A stretch of 64,000 nt of DNA from Zhengitettix transpicula (Eukaryota; Arthropoda; Insecta; Orthoptera; Tetrigidae): contig CM073592.1 in the NCBI GenBank assembly GCA_037074705.1, positions 89,469,129 through 89,533,128 of the forward strand, written 5' to 3'. Numbering within the stretch: position 1 is the stretch's first letter; every line of letters begins with the position of its first letter. The translations under genes were made by a program, and so were the position numbers. Of this stretch, positions 52,698 through 64,000 are shown in pieces. Below the pieces are notes generated by a model that was not told where the DNA came from, did not search any database, and was given only the letters and a program-made list of their open reading frames with translations.

Positions 52698-55600
52698 GTT
52701 AGAGGAAAACCTGCTCATGAAATATTCCATTCCAAACATTTTTAGCCATAAATTGTATTTATAATGTTCTATATGTTTTTATAATTAAAATATTTCATAT
52801 TAAAATGCAGTGTTAAATCTACGAATCTTATTTTACAATAAAATCTTGTAACAAAATTTAGTTTTCTGCATTAACAGAAAGAACTTATTTTAGGTTATGC
52901 TCTGTTACACTTGTTGCATCTGGAATAACAACATATTCTTTGTACTTTAAAAGAAGAAAAATAACAGCATTATGTCAACAGCAACAAATCACCTTCATGG
53001 CAGAACCCGTCACAGAACCAAAAATTCTTGCGAATAATGCTGATGATATGAAGTCTAAGATGGAATTGATGATTATGAGAATACAGGTAGATTATTTATC
53101 ACCGTATATTTAGAGATAGAAATAAATAATTGATCCCAATTCAATTCATATGTTGGCTTGTCTTTACTGAACATAACGTTAATTAGATAAATAAATGTCC
53201 AGTTATCAGACAAAACTACACGATATTTCTGCAATAATTGTTGCTTGTAGTTAGTATTGCTCTTGTGTTTTTTCTCATCTGATGAAAGCACTAAGGATTG
53301 CAGAAATTGTGTTGTATTTATTTAACACTTTTTTGTCTGATAACTGGCTATTTATTTATCTAATTAGTATGTTTTTAGCATACTATGATTGACAACAGAA
53401 AGGAGCCTCTGCATTTACAAAAATAAATAAAATGAATTTTCAATATATTTATTATTTTTGTAGCAGAATATTCACAGTTGATGAAACTACTTAATATGTG
53501 AGTGCCAATATATCACAGAAGTATGAACTGAAATAAAATGTACATGTATATGCATTTTGAAGCTTGCAGAAGTAGAGACCTAGAAATTCTTAGTTATACA
53601 CACTCATTAGCTGGAGGGCCAGAAAGTACAAAAATTCTGGATTCAGACTTGTAGACTAATGTTTCACAATTTGTTAATAACAAAAGTACAGACTAAAAAT
53701 TGACAGAGAATAGTATAATTCACCAATTGTTTTGTATTATTCTCATGAAGAGCCAAGAATTTTAAAAATTAATACAGAAATTTAAAGTCATAAACAGCGA
53801 ATGGTAATAGAGATAGCAAAAACATTTATCTATATATGCCTCAACATTATAAAACTGAGATCAAGCTCACAGTATTAGTGTGCTGTATTAAAGAAAGTAT
53901 AAAAACCTATATCAAAGTCATTGTCACGCTTTTAAATATAATTTTATGTAAAAGAAAAATATATTCTTTATAGATTTTTTAGAAATAAAGGAGTTGTTAT
54001 TTCAAACAGTTTAAATGAATTGTCATTAACAGTTCATTATTCTATACATTTATAATGAGAATGTTCAATCATGCATATTAAATTAATACATGATTGTTAT
54101 TTTAATTTGATGTTTTTCAACATCATATCTAATTGAATGAATGTTAGTTGTAAAAGATAAAGCACTTCTCCTCCCTATGCAAATGAATATTTGAAGTGTA
54201 GTTTTATATGTCTCCTTAATTTACATTGAAACTTTTTATATCTTACATACAATTTAATGGGTTTTTTTGTTTGCACATCTTACAGTTATGTATTCAAGAA
54301 TACTTTAATTCATACTATATGTTTCGAATTATAGGCAGAAGTATGCCGAGCCTTAGAAGCAGAAGAAGATGAAGAAACTAAATTTAAAGTAGATAGATGG
54401 TTACGAAAAGAAGGTGGTGGTGGAATAACTTGTGTTCTCCAGGATGGACGTGTGTTTGAAAAAGCTGGAGTGAATATATCAGTTGTGTCAGGCACTTTAC
54501 CACGGGCAGCTGTAGCTCAAATGAGAGAAAGGTTAATAGCATAAAATATCAATTTTAATCAAACCGTATGGTTAAATGAATTTTTTTTAAAATAAATAAA
54601 GTACATGGCAATAAGTAACAAACTCAATATTTTATTAATTGTATTGAAAATGAAGTTTATTTATGTGGGAAGTATCTCATACTTTTGTGCTTTGTAAATG
54701 ATTATGCCTCAAAATTCAAACTAATGTTGTATATAAAAAATTGGTGTTGAAAAAACGATTGCAGTGTGACTTCAAATATATACTAAACTGGTCTTTTTTT
54801 TCGTAAGTTTGGTAATTATTCTGCTAGAAATAATATATTTAAAATACAAAAAGTTAAATAGAATACACATTTGTTTAAATAAATATCTATGTTCTCATCA
54901 CAGAGAGGCAGATCAAACATATAAAACATTGCTCTTCAAATAATTTCAAGTTCAATTTTTACTATTATTTCCGATTTTGATTATTGTTTCAGAGGAAAGA
55001 ATTTAAGTGATGGAAATCTTCCCTTTTTTGCAGCTGGTGTCAGTGCAGTTATTCATCCCCGTAATCCTATGGTACCTACCATTCATTTTAATTATAGATA
55101 CTTTGAAGTCAATAATAGTGATGGAACTATTCAGGTTAGTATTGATGTGATGACATATTTAATGGATGTAAAAGATTTATTCTACCTTATTACATGTCTT
55201 CAATTTGTAACCCTCTACCCTTAATCATTCATAATTAAGTAATGTAAAAAGCACTTATTATTAGTTTATTGTAGTATTCAATTCCAGAGTAGCTTTTGTA
55301 AATTTCTCCAAATAAGGAGCTGCAAAAAGTTTTTAACACGTTTTAGCATTCATACTTAAAAATTTAAATAGGACAATTTCTACATATTTCAAGTTATGTA
55401 AATTAATTTTTACATTGGTTTTATGTTATTACAGTGGTGGTTTGGTGGCGGAACTGACTTGACTCCATATTACCTCAATGAAAGTGATTGTGTTCATTTT
55501 CATCAAACTCTTAAGGACACACTAGATAAACATGACAATAAATATTATCCAGAATTCAAGAAATGGTGTGACAATTATTTTACTATTACCCATAGGGGTA

Positions 55601-58366
55601 CGTATAAAATACATTATAAATTATGTGTAATATCATTGCCGCAAATCATATTAAATCTTAAGCCCATCCCAATTCATGAATAGCGAAACTGAAAGAAACA
55701 TGTCTCATGTGTCTTCTTCAGTTTTGAAATAATTCTAGAAATCAATTAATCATGGCACTATGATGCCAATTGCCTTAATATTGTTGGGTGCATAAATGAC
55801 CACTATTGTAGTTCAAAGTTGATGTGTTTCTGACTACCACGCTAATTGATGTGAACAGAAAAAGGAGACCATTAATAGCTTACCTAAATTTGAGATCTGC
55901 TGTTGCCACACTGTCTCTCTCTTTCCTGACCATGTCAGTTATTTTAATAATGTCACATCCTTACTTGTGTTAGGTAGGATAAGAAATAAATAAATAAAAC
56001 AAGCTTTCTATGGCATTAAATATGGTTTCTGTGAGGCAAACAATTCAGAATCTCGATTCTTCATCAAAAAGTACATATACTCGGGCAAAAACTTTTTATT
56101 TGACTGCTCTGCACATGTTCAATCATATAAAATAAGCCTTTGATATCTCTATGAAGGAAAGGTTATAACTAAGGAACAAAAAATGCTTTTAACAAAGAGG
56201 GGAATTATAAAATGGTAAAGAAGGAGGAAAAATATAAGAAAGAAAGAACAAAAATTTTTGTAGTTTATCCCAGCCTTGGTGGTAATACTTCTTGAAATTT
56301 TCTGCATTGTTGAATACTTTTTATTACACATTTGCACTTATAACAGCATTATTAATATGTGCACTGCCTTTTCAGAGCATATGCATTCAAATTACTATAC
56401 TTTTGTATCACTTAATATTTTTCAAATTATTTTTATTTTTTATCAATATTTACAGGTGAGCGAAGAGGTGTTGGTGGAATTTTCTTTGATGATTTGGACA
56501 CTCCTTCCCAAGAACGTGTGTTCAAGTTTGTTACAGCTTGTGCAGACTCTGTGATACCTTCTTATATTCCATTAGGTAAATCCTGTTTACAAATGCATTC
56601 TAATTATAATAAGCCATGGGCTTCTGTGTCTCAAATTAAATGCATTTTCTAATTATGATCTGCTATGTTATGTTTCATTTTTACAATACCTAATTTTATT
56701 TTATTTATTGACTCAAACTAGAACACATGTTATTTTCAGTACAGAAACACAAAGATGATGCATATGGATACCACGAAAGAGAGTGGCAACTGTTGCGTAG
56801 AGGTAGATATGTTGAATTTAATCTTATATATGATAGAGGAACAAAATTTGGACTCCATACTCCAGGGGCAAGATTTGAAAGCATACTTATGTCTCTTCCA
56901 CTTGTTGCAGTAAGTATAATAATTAATTTTAAGTTCTCTATTTATCTTTGAATTACAGAGAAAAATATTATTTGGCAACCATCATAACATTAATACAAAA
57001 AAAAATAAACTATGAAGAAACAATAGCACTCATTCATATTGCATTCATCCATTACAGCAACATGATAGGATTCTGACAATTCTAATAAATTTGGGACAGA
57101 AGAATGTTCTTCAAATTTTCAGAGGCTCTCAGAGTCATATTCCGTGCACCGGCCAACTATATGCATATATAAGCAATTAATTAAGGAAAGAAAGATTGTT
57201 GCTTAAATGGTGTCTTAAATCAATCGTTGGCCCTGTCCAGACAGGTAAAAATTGGGTGGGGTACCAATGTGGTAGGTTTCAGCAGATCGAAGATATCATG
57301 TTTGTTAGACATTTGCATGTCAACCCTCGTAGCCTGTCAAACTAAGTTGGGAAACTTTTATAAGTTGTCTTGTATAGAATTGCTCCTAAAATTTGGTGTA
57401 CATTGAAGTGGGAAAACATGATAGGTTTTCATTTGTCAGTTTGAAAAATGTTTTGGTGTGTATGGGTATTAAAAGTACATATTTGAAATGTAGCAATTTT
57501 GTAAGTTGAAGGGACTAGTGGAGTCTGTGTATGTATAGTTTGGGGTGAATACACAGGTCACAATCTGGCAAAGGACATTTGCCTCCAAACAGAATGGGAT
57601 TGTAATTTCTCTTTTTCCTTTCAATATTAATTATAGATAAAAATTTGGGACAGGAAATAAAAATTTTCTAATTAATGGCTTACCTGAAATTGAGGGCTAG
57701 TGTCACCATGTAAGACAGAAAACAGTTAATATTTTCAGAGGCACTATTCTCCTTCCACAAGAGATAAAGGTCTGCAACTCATGCTTGCATACAACATAAA
57801 GTTTAATTCAGACTCCAGCAGGACTAGCCATTATACACTAAATATTCACGCCAAACAAAGCCACTTACTCTCTATATCTCAAAGAAAAGTATAATTGTGA
57901 GAAATAATGGAACGTAAATAGATAAAGAAACAGACCATTTAAAATCCAGGAAACCATAAAAAAAATAAGCTGAACAATTTTATTCGGGATTTGAGGTTGA
58001 GATGTAGCTGAAACTCGTGGTTTGACAAACAAGTCAACCACCAACAATAACTAAGCCAAGTCACATGGATTAGCACAACATTCTCAGAAAATATATCTGA
58101 ATTCAATGTGACACATAAATCAATACAGAATATTAACACAAGTTTTTTCATTATGTTTCAAATGTCACATCCATAGGAATTTTTATCATTTTATTTATTA
58201 TTATTTCTTTAAAATGATATAATATTTATTTATCAGTATTTATTTTGTTTTATTGCAGCGTTGGGAATATATGAATGTACCTGACCCAAGTTCTCGTGAA
58301 GGAAAGTTGCTCGAGGTTCTTAAGATACCAAGAGATTGGGTAAAGCTAGAAAGTCCAGCTCATTGA
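52612..58366 (+). CDS. CPOX: Coproporphyrinogen-III oxidase (oxygen-dependent)
   Basis: CDS 52612-52697, 52894-53086, 54335-54531, 54993-55134, 55435-55597, 56456-56575, 56740-56909, 58259-58366; all phases join to 392 residues and TGA. The enzyme decarboxylates two propionates of coproporphyrinogen III to vinyls, giving protoporphyrinogen IX, in the mitochondrial intermembrane space. Residues 1-28 are basic and aromatic like a mitochondrial presequence, followed by a hydrophobic stretch ([15 protein letters not shown]). The catalytic domain starts around residue 60: [43 protein letters not shown], the family signature [16 protein letters not shown] then FFDD, and [14 protein letters not shown]. 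It ends RWEYMNVPD with a short tail. The length fits insect orthologues. No break was seen. Confidence 0.97.
52894..53086 (+). CDS. CPOX: CPOX exon 2: membrane-proximal linker
   Basis: Acceptor attttag; donor gtagat. Hydrophobic stretch, then [11 protein letters not shown] and [15 protein letters not shown], which matches the start of conserved CPOX sequence (human FMAPPVT and DMKTKMEL). Confidence 0.93.
53087..54334 (+). other. CPOX intron 2 with a fold-back element
   Basis: Contains the FB-A copy at 53178-53370; the rest is AT-rich. Confidence 0.8.
53178..53370. repeat. Fold-back family FB-A, copy in a CPOX intron
   Basis: Left arm taattagataaataaatgtc, cagttatcagacaaaa and atttctgcaat; right arm attgcagaaattgtgttgta, cacttttttgtctgataact and atttatttatctaatta. 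The right arm keeps the family core (cagacaaaaaagtg, taaatacaacacaatttctg) on its reverse strand. Confidence 0.82.
54335..54531 (+). CDS. CPOX: CPOX exon 3
   Basis: Acceptor gaattatag; donor gttaat. Encodes the [11 protein letters not shown] helix, [19 protein letters not shown] and the [14 protein letters not shown] strand. Confidence 0.95.
54532..54992 (+). other. CPOX intron 3
   Basis: AT-rich, nothing else seen. Confidence 0.8.
54993..55134 (+). CDS. CPOX: CPOX exon 4
   Basis: Acceptor ttgtttcag; donor gttagt. Encodes [20 protein letters not shown], then RYFEV, including the conserved active-site region His. Confidence 0.95.
55435..55597 (+). CDS. CPOX: CPOX exon 5
   Basis: Acceptor gttattacag; donor gtacgt. 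Encodes [15 protein letters not shown] and the [14 protein letters not shown] part of the family signature. Confidence 0.96.
55598..56455 (+). other. CPOX intron 5
   Basis: 858 bases. A stretch near 55860-55930 (ttaatagcttacctaaattt and following) has a diverged relative in intron 7 near 57668-57720, probably an old repeat of unknown class. Confidence 0.6.
56456..56575 (+). CDS. CPOX: CPOX exon 6
   Basis: Acceptor atatttacag; donor gtaaat. Continues the signature with [17 protein letters not shown] and ends SVIPSYIPL. Confidence 0.96.
56740..56909 (+). CDS. CPOX: CPOX exon 7
   Basis: Acceptor tattttcag; donor gtaagt. Encodes [20 protein letters not shown] and [19 protein letters not shown]. 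Confidence 0.96.
56910..58258 (+). other. CPOX intron 7
   Basis: 1.35 kb. Less AT-rich between 57200 and 57800, perhaps an old repeat. No exon or recognisable protein. Confidence 0.65.
58259..58366 (+). CDS. CPOX: CPOX exon 8, terminal
   Basis: Acceptor tattgcag; encodes [20 protein letters not shown] and IPRDWVK followed by eight more residues before TGA. Confidence 0.95.
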   Translation, partial: RWEYMNVPDPSSREGKLLEVLKIPRDWVKLESPAH

Positions 58367-59759
58367 GGAAAGATAATTTGATTAGTGTATTCACTGATGA
58401 AAAAATGCAGGATAATAAATATAAGAATTGAGTATTGACATTATATCTATTTTTGTAGCATATTTTCTTTAATGCTTACACTGCAAGTATTCTCACTCTA
58501 CTGGTTTCTATGTTTGAGTCATACCGTTTTCATTAGAATTCATCTAAACTGTAAATGTCTTTAAATCATATTTTTGATATGATTTTTACGTGTTTTCACA
58601 GATTATCATTCAATGTCCTCTTAGAGATCATGTTGTTTAATTGACTTAAGTATTTTGTAATGCTTTAGTTTTGTATTATAATAATAAGAATAAATTGAAA
58701 ATTATATTTCAGTTAAAACAATTTTAGTTAAGTATTTGCATCTATTTAAAAGGTCTAAATATTTTTTACTGTAATCAAATACTTTTGACAACCAGCAGCC
58801 TTCAGAAAATTAAATCAACTTTTTTGTCAAATATATTCATGTAACATTGACTGTCTTTGGCTCTCTGATCCATATGCACAATTTTTCCATGTACTCTCTC
58901 TCTATGTATACATCTGAACCTTAAACTCTTAAAGTTATTTGAAATAAGTAATTGTAACATTGTGTTATTAATTCTGTTTCAAAACAGAAATTTGTGTTTG
59001 TAGAGTTTTGTAGCTTTTAGATTTCAGTGACAAACAAATTCTAGTACCTAAATAATGTATATTAATAGTAAACAAACCTATATTCACTAATTAAAATGAA
59101 AAAATTATTTATTCTTATGTTGATGGTCTATACTTGTTAAATTTAGTACCAGTTCATAAATATTTATTTTATGTTCATAAATAGTTATTTTAAAAAGTGG
59201 CATAATACATGCAGTTAGAAGAAATGTCTGTGATCTCTTGAAGGGTTCATATGAAAAATATTAATTCCAAATATCTGTTGGTTAGTTTTTTGTAATGTTT
59301 CAATTTTTCATATTCAACCGAGAAATGATGTACAGTATTAGTTAATTTTTATTAATAAAGCATGTCTAATTAATATCTTTAATATAATTGTTAACTAATA
59401 CAGCTTGTAAGTACAAACATACAAATTTTCTTAAACACGGACGCTTTCTTTTAGCGTAAAATTTCATGGGGAGATTATTTTAGCAAAAATTTTGTGGAAA
59501 TAAACTTCTGTGACAATGTTTATCAATTTAAATCTGCTCTGTTGTGCTGTTATTATTTTACGATTTGCTGGGTGAATCTGCGTGTCTGCTCCTCCGTTTA
59601 CTGTCCCTTTTCTCCAAAACCGTCTTCATGTCTAGAATATTTCTCACTATGACATTTAAATATTTACACTTTGAAATTCACTTTCACTCTGCTTTTTAAT
59701 ATCACTTCCTAACTTTGCCATGAACATGTCACACCATATTCCTCATATAATTCTATCAC
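58367..59759 (+). other. CPOX 3' UTR and downstream region
   Basis: The first good poly(A) signal is at 58689. Beyond that, AT-rich intergenic sequence. Confidence 0.6.
58689..58694 (+). terminator. Poly(A) signal of CPOX
   Basis: AATAAA 323 bases after the stop codon. Confidence 0.5.
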
Positions 59760-60112
59760 TTTTGACTTTCTAATTATAACTATATTCAATTAACAACTCA
59801 TATTTTCTCATCTGCTCACAGTGGACACTAAGCAACCATCCACAAAATGGTCCTACTTTTTCTCTGCAGACAATTTTACATTATATACTTAAATATCGTT
59901 TGTTCTTGTTGGACACACTACAAAGAATTTGCCACACAGAAATCCTCTCTGTCCCCCAACTTAGTAAAACTTTCCATTGTTGTGAATATATGGTTTATCA
60001 CAGACTACCACACCCTTGGTGATCCTGCACTGTTTTCCGGATCACATATGAGAGCTCTGAAATGTGTGACAAAAGAATTTAATATTTGAATAAAGTTTGG
60101 GGCATTTAAATT
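59760..60112 (+). repeat. Dispersed repeat shared with 26479-26745
   Basis: Copy with cacagtggacact, agaatttgccacacagaaat, tgtcccccaacttagtaaaa and, at the end, aataaagtttggggcattta. Longer than the 26-kb copy because of small insertions. Confidence 0.65.
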
Positions 60113-60271
60113 TAGATAAAATTGTTTATTAATTAATGGGCTTGAAAAAGTTAATGAAACCAGAGATATTTTAAAGAAGTTTACATGCATTATAAAATTA
60201 AAATATATATCACTTCATTCCATAATAAATATGCTAGAATGAAATGAAAAATATACGTCAGTTTAGATAAA

Positions 60272-60457
60272 TTAATAAAAAGAAAAATAGCCAAATATAA
60301 ATACCACACAAAGTTCTTGAAACCTTGTTCCTTCCTTTAGGTGCTAAGAAAACTAAAAACACAGTTGAAGCACCCAAGAAAGTAGCAAGGTTTCCAGAAA
60401 TGTGTGGTATTTATATCATCACTTTTTTGTCTGTATTTGGTTATTTTTCTTATTAGA
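60272..60457. repeat. Fold-back family FB-A, copy 60 kb
   Basis: Left arm agaaaaatagccaaat, taaataccacaca, gaaaccttgttcc; right arm gcaaggtttccagaaa, tgtgtggtatttatatcatc, ttttttgtctgtatttggtt, atttttct. The left arm lacks about 20 bases present in the right arm. The loop contains ggtgc and gcacc, extending the stem. Confidence 0.85.
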
Positions 60458-61238
60458 TGGAAATGAATTAATATTTTAAAATGGTGGAAAATAAGTGATC
60501 ATGACTTTTTGACTTATCTATCTGTGGTACCTATAAGATTCACGAGTATTGAGACAGTATCTGAGACTGCACAGGTTATTGTACTCAATTTTTTTTAGTT
60601 ATTATTTTAATTTCTTTGACATTATTGATTAATAACTAACATTTGTGACATATTAAAGAATCTTCTTGGATTTATTCTGAATGATCCTCAAATCCATCAC
60701 TGGGAATCCAGCCATAAATTTTAATTCTCATGCCTCAAATGAAACACACCGAGTGTTTGTTAGTCAGTTCAATACTATCCATAATTCATTTATCAACCTG
60801 AATTTCCACATTATCATAGCATAAAAAAGTAATAATAAAGAATTGTAGGTAATAATAACTGTTTCCTTCTATAGTTTCCTGCACAATAATGGCCATATAT
60901 TCTAACATTATTCACATTACTTTAGAGATGATGGCCATCTATGGTGAGAATAAATATTTGTTATTTCACTGCTTCTTTTAAATATCATGCCCATAAATAA
61001 AGCATACTGTTCTGTTCGATAACTTATTGTACAATCATAATTTCAAGCAAATATGGGCAACCTTTCTTTTGAATTTGATTTATTTGAGACTTGAGCGACT
61101 ATCCAAAATAAACTTAAAGCTCATAACTAAACCTATAATCTTTAATTGTAGTGAAGATTCTTGTCTAATTTGTGATTTTACTGGGGTGGTGGAGTTTCTC
61201 GGTTTCGAAATACACACACACACACACAACATTCATGC
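60458..61238. other. Intergenic, nothing recognised
   Basis: AT-rich, no supported gene. Confidence 0.6.
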
Positions 61239-61312
61239 CTTCGCCAAGAATCAAATCCATACTGCTGTAATGTGAGGTAGTGACGCTGACCACTACACCA
61301 CAGGAAATTGCC
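61239..61312 (-). repeat. tRNA-like SINE head or tRNA pseudogene
   Basis: On the minus strand cctgtggtgtagtggtcagc resembles a tRNA 5' end with A box, and tatggatttgattcttgg fits a worn B box, about 30 bases apart. The second arm does not close into a good acceptor stem, so it is not a functional tRNA. A (CA)n tract follows. Confidence 0.55.
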
Positions 61313-64000
61313 CTTGTGATATTGTTTATAAAATTTTATATGCATATATATAAAGATCTAGCTGAAGATTTTTGGTTTTGTTTTGAGAGACTTATATGAA
61401 GTGACATGTTTCAATATAAGCAAGAAAACTGAACTATAATTTTTATTTATATTTAAAGATATAAATAATTTTGATGCTCAACTAATTATTCAATTTTAAA
61501 TATTCATATCTAAAACTTGAATTGTTCCTTTTTATTTTCAAAGATATTACTTAGTTAATTGTTATATTTGTATTGTTTTGAAATTTTCTGTTTTTTTAAA
61601 TGTCATCATAATGTTATTTATGTTCTTGTTTATGTCACTACATTGTGTTGTTATATAAGGTACTGCTGGTGTAATAGTTGAAAGAATATATATGTGTTGA
61701 CATTTTAGATTCTTAAAGTATTATATTTTCATATTAAAAATTGTTATATTTTCTTATAATTTATGAAAAAATATAAAATATAAAAAATACGTGCTTACCT
61801 TTACTTATTTTTAAATAAATTGAACCAGACATAAGTCATCCTTGAGAAAGGCAGCATTGATCTGCTGACTACATTGGCATCCCTTTTATACTAGAAGTCA
61901 GCAATTCTTACCAGATCACTTTCACTTTTAAATTCATCTGTCATGAAATATCTTGGCTGTGTTAAAGGGGTAATTATAGGCAAATGAAAATATTGGAACC
62001 TGGAAGATGAAAGTATAAATACTTCCTGAGATAGTGCAAACTTATGGAATGCTTAAATGGTGAACTAATTACACTTCAAACCTTATGATAATGTCACAAA
62101 GCTACAAATTGAGCCTGTGCCAATTTTGCGTGGATTTTCAAAATTAAATGCTAAAAGTGTTGAAAATTATTTATAAATGTAGGACACTGAGAGTATATGT
62201 GGCTTACCTAAACATGGAGTTGGGATTGACAATTGGAGGGAAATTAAAACATTTCTAGCAGGTAGTCTTATCAGATATTTACATAATTTAAGCATAACAT
62301 GTTTACCCATATTTCATATAGGAGAAACAAACATTAGATAAGACATCGAGAATTTAATTATTTATAATCATATAATAAATATCCCGCAATTACATATTTT
62401 GAATATACAAACAAAATTTCATAATACTGCAATAACATGGAAGTTCATTAGAAACAGTTATCCCAAAACATTTTTTTAGTTCAAATCTGATTAACTTCAA
62501 AAAATGGTCTGACTTTTAGCTGAGTACAGAGATATTTGTCATTTCTGCAAGGCAGAACTGACTTGTTTCCGTGCAACCCAGTATTCAAGATCATAACAAT
62601 TACGCAAATAATTTGTACAACAAAGGAAACCTCGGTTCCATAAGAAACATATTTGAACTAATGAATGAGTACCACAACCTTAAACACTCATTGTAGATTA
62701 TAAGTCAACTCGGAACATATTAAACCTATTACAATACAAAGTACCAACCGAATGATTGGAGTGATGAATACTATGCAGCCACAAAACACCAATATCATAC
62801 TTAAATTGTAAAATAAACTACTACATAAATCTGCTCTATGAAGAGAGGTCTATGCAATAACAATAGTAAATGACAAAATTTTCTGGCCCTGAAATAAATC
62901 ACTCTCCATTGCATTGGGAACATAAATCCAGAAATTTTGTTAATACTAACGCCATAGCCTAGGAAAACCTTTGGAAATCATCAACGCAAACCTCACCTCC
63001 ACACTGTGTGAGCATACACTGATTGGGTTGTTATTAATGTCACAAAAATAGATATAATAGAACATTGCTTTACTTTTTAGAATACAGTCCAGTGGCAGCT
63101 GGCTCAAGTGCTACAGAAAACAAGAAGAATTAATTTCTTTATTTGAACAATATTTATAATAATTGTTTTAATTTATGCTTCATTTAAAAGATTTTAAAAT
63201 GCCTGCCTTGCGCACACCCGCTCCCACTAATGCAGCCAGCTAACTATCCACAGCACAGAATCTCTCTGGAATGAGAAATGTACATGTGTAGTATTCTGTT
63301 TCACCTCATATATGTCATGAAGCTCAACAACCTGCCTCCTTTCTGTGTTCTCAGTAACAGCACATACAGCAGTGCTGTCATTTGTGGTTCCTAAATTTAA
63401 CTTTGTTTAAAATATGTTTTAAGGAAAAATATTTTTGTGTTACAAATGTTTATTTCACTTTTAAAAGGACACGATTAGAAACTATGTAGACATAATCGGA
63501 AATGTAGAATATTACTTGTTTGGTCACTAGCCACAAAGTATTCGTAACACTATCAATGTTGTATTACTATTTACAGAATTAAGCTAAAAAAATTGTTGCT
63601 TGAGGTGATGTAGCACATAACTTAAAAAAACTCATCAACTGTCACTAGTACAGTCCACAAAATAATATATCAATAAAAGTCAATTCTATTGTTATCAAAT
63701 CTATCACAAACTGTTACCATGCCACATATGCAAACTCAAAGTAGAAACAAATAAACAATTCTAATCTCTTAACTGTTTTGTGGTGGATTGATCTACTCAT
63801 ATTATGCTTTATAACTGTACTAAAACTGTATTTTACAATTTAAGAGAATTTTAAATCTATAACTCAAAGCTACATATCAAGTCAATATTCATTTTTTAAA
63901 TAGTTTATTTGCCTCATAATTAAATAATATTTTACTTTGAAATGAGTTTTATGCATAGAATATATCATCCAATAAGCCAGCAAGATGTTGTGCAGCTTCA
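61313..64000. other. Intergenic, 2.7 kb without features
   Basis: AT-rich to the end of the window. No frame, RNA gene or shared repeat was recognised. The slightly GC-richer piece at 63200-63380 holds nothing identifiable. Confidence 0.55.

Noticed and set aside
55423..55683. CPOX exon 5 read through to the stop at 55683
   Set aside because: The gtacgt donor at 55598 and the phase of exon 6 show that the right half is intron.
1..64000. CRISPR arrays, rRNA genes, functional tRNAs, bacterial-type operons
   Set aside because: None seen on either strand; splicing signals and repeat content are eukaryotic throughout.

Overview
This window is arthropod, almost certainly insect, nuclear DNA. It is AT-rich, its genes are split by spliceosomal introns with GT/AG borders, and much of the space between genes is decayed mobile DNA. 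The density and variety of repeats (a poly(A) retroposon family, LINE, gypsy and mariner relics, fold-back elements, TA microsatellites) suggests a large hemimetabolous genome such as a cockroach, termite or stick insect; that placement is inference. There are no bacterial operons, rRNA genes or CRISPR arrays.

Four genes can be read with confidence. (1) Positions 207-8377, plus strand: the last eight coding exons of a Dscam-like immunoglobulin/fibronectin cell-adhesion receptor (end of an FN3 domain, Ig, two FN3, transmembrane segment, short cytoplasmic tail). The 5' part lies outside the window. (2) Positions 19367-20956, plus: an intronless CDS for a 529-residue type I membrane protein with two leucine-rich-repeat blocks. 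(3) Positions 42224-45974, minus: a four-exon gene for a 132-residue secreted protein with ten mature cysteines. (4) Positions 52612-58366, plus: a complete nine-exon-scale gene model in eight coding exons for coproporphyrinogen oxidase of haem synthesis, 392 residues. A possible fifth gene is a terminal exon at 36418-36705 that has a good acceptor, an open frame and an immediate poly(A) signal, but no recognisable homologue. The genes share no evident pathway.

Repeats fill the rest. 10.3-13.8 kb is an internally duplicated block whose second copy carries a fold-back insertion absent from the first, so empty and filled sites are both present. 15.3-16.7 kb is a dispersed repeat with internal tandem units, with reverse or partial copies at 30.8-31.5 and 35.6-36.0 kb. 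At 24-38 kb and 51.7 kb there are many copies of a retroposon that ends in poly(A), starts with hairpins and shows target-site duplications; one is nested inside another. 26.9-27.6 kb holds a mariner relic. 34.2-35.4 kb holds the 3' end of a LINE with a restriction-like endonuclease, inserted in a roughly 30-bp minisatellite. 37.8-44.6 kb holds TGTA...TACA elements bounded by (TA)n. 47.8-48.5 kb has fragments of a widespread arthropod repeat-borne protein, and 50.8-51.6 kb a broken gypsy integrase.

I found no clear new enzymatic or defence system. The observations most worth following are the decayed second transmembrane exon in the Dscam-like gene, a six-locus fold-back family lying partly in gene introns, the hairpin-headed retroposon family with its nested copy, the LINE in a minisatellite, and the (TA)n-bounded element family.
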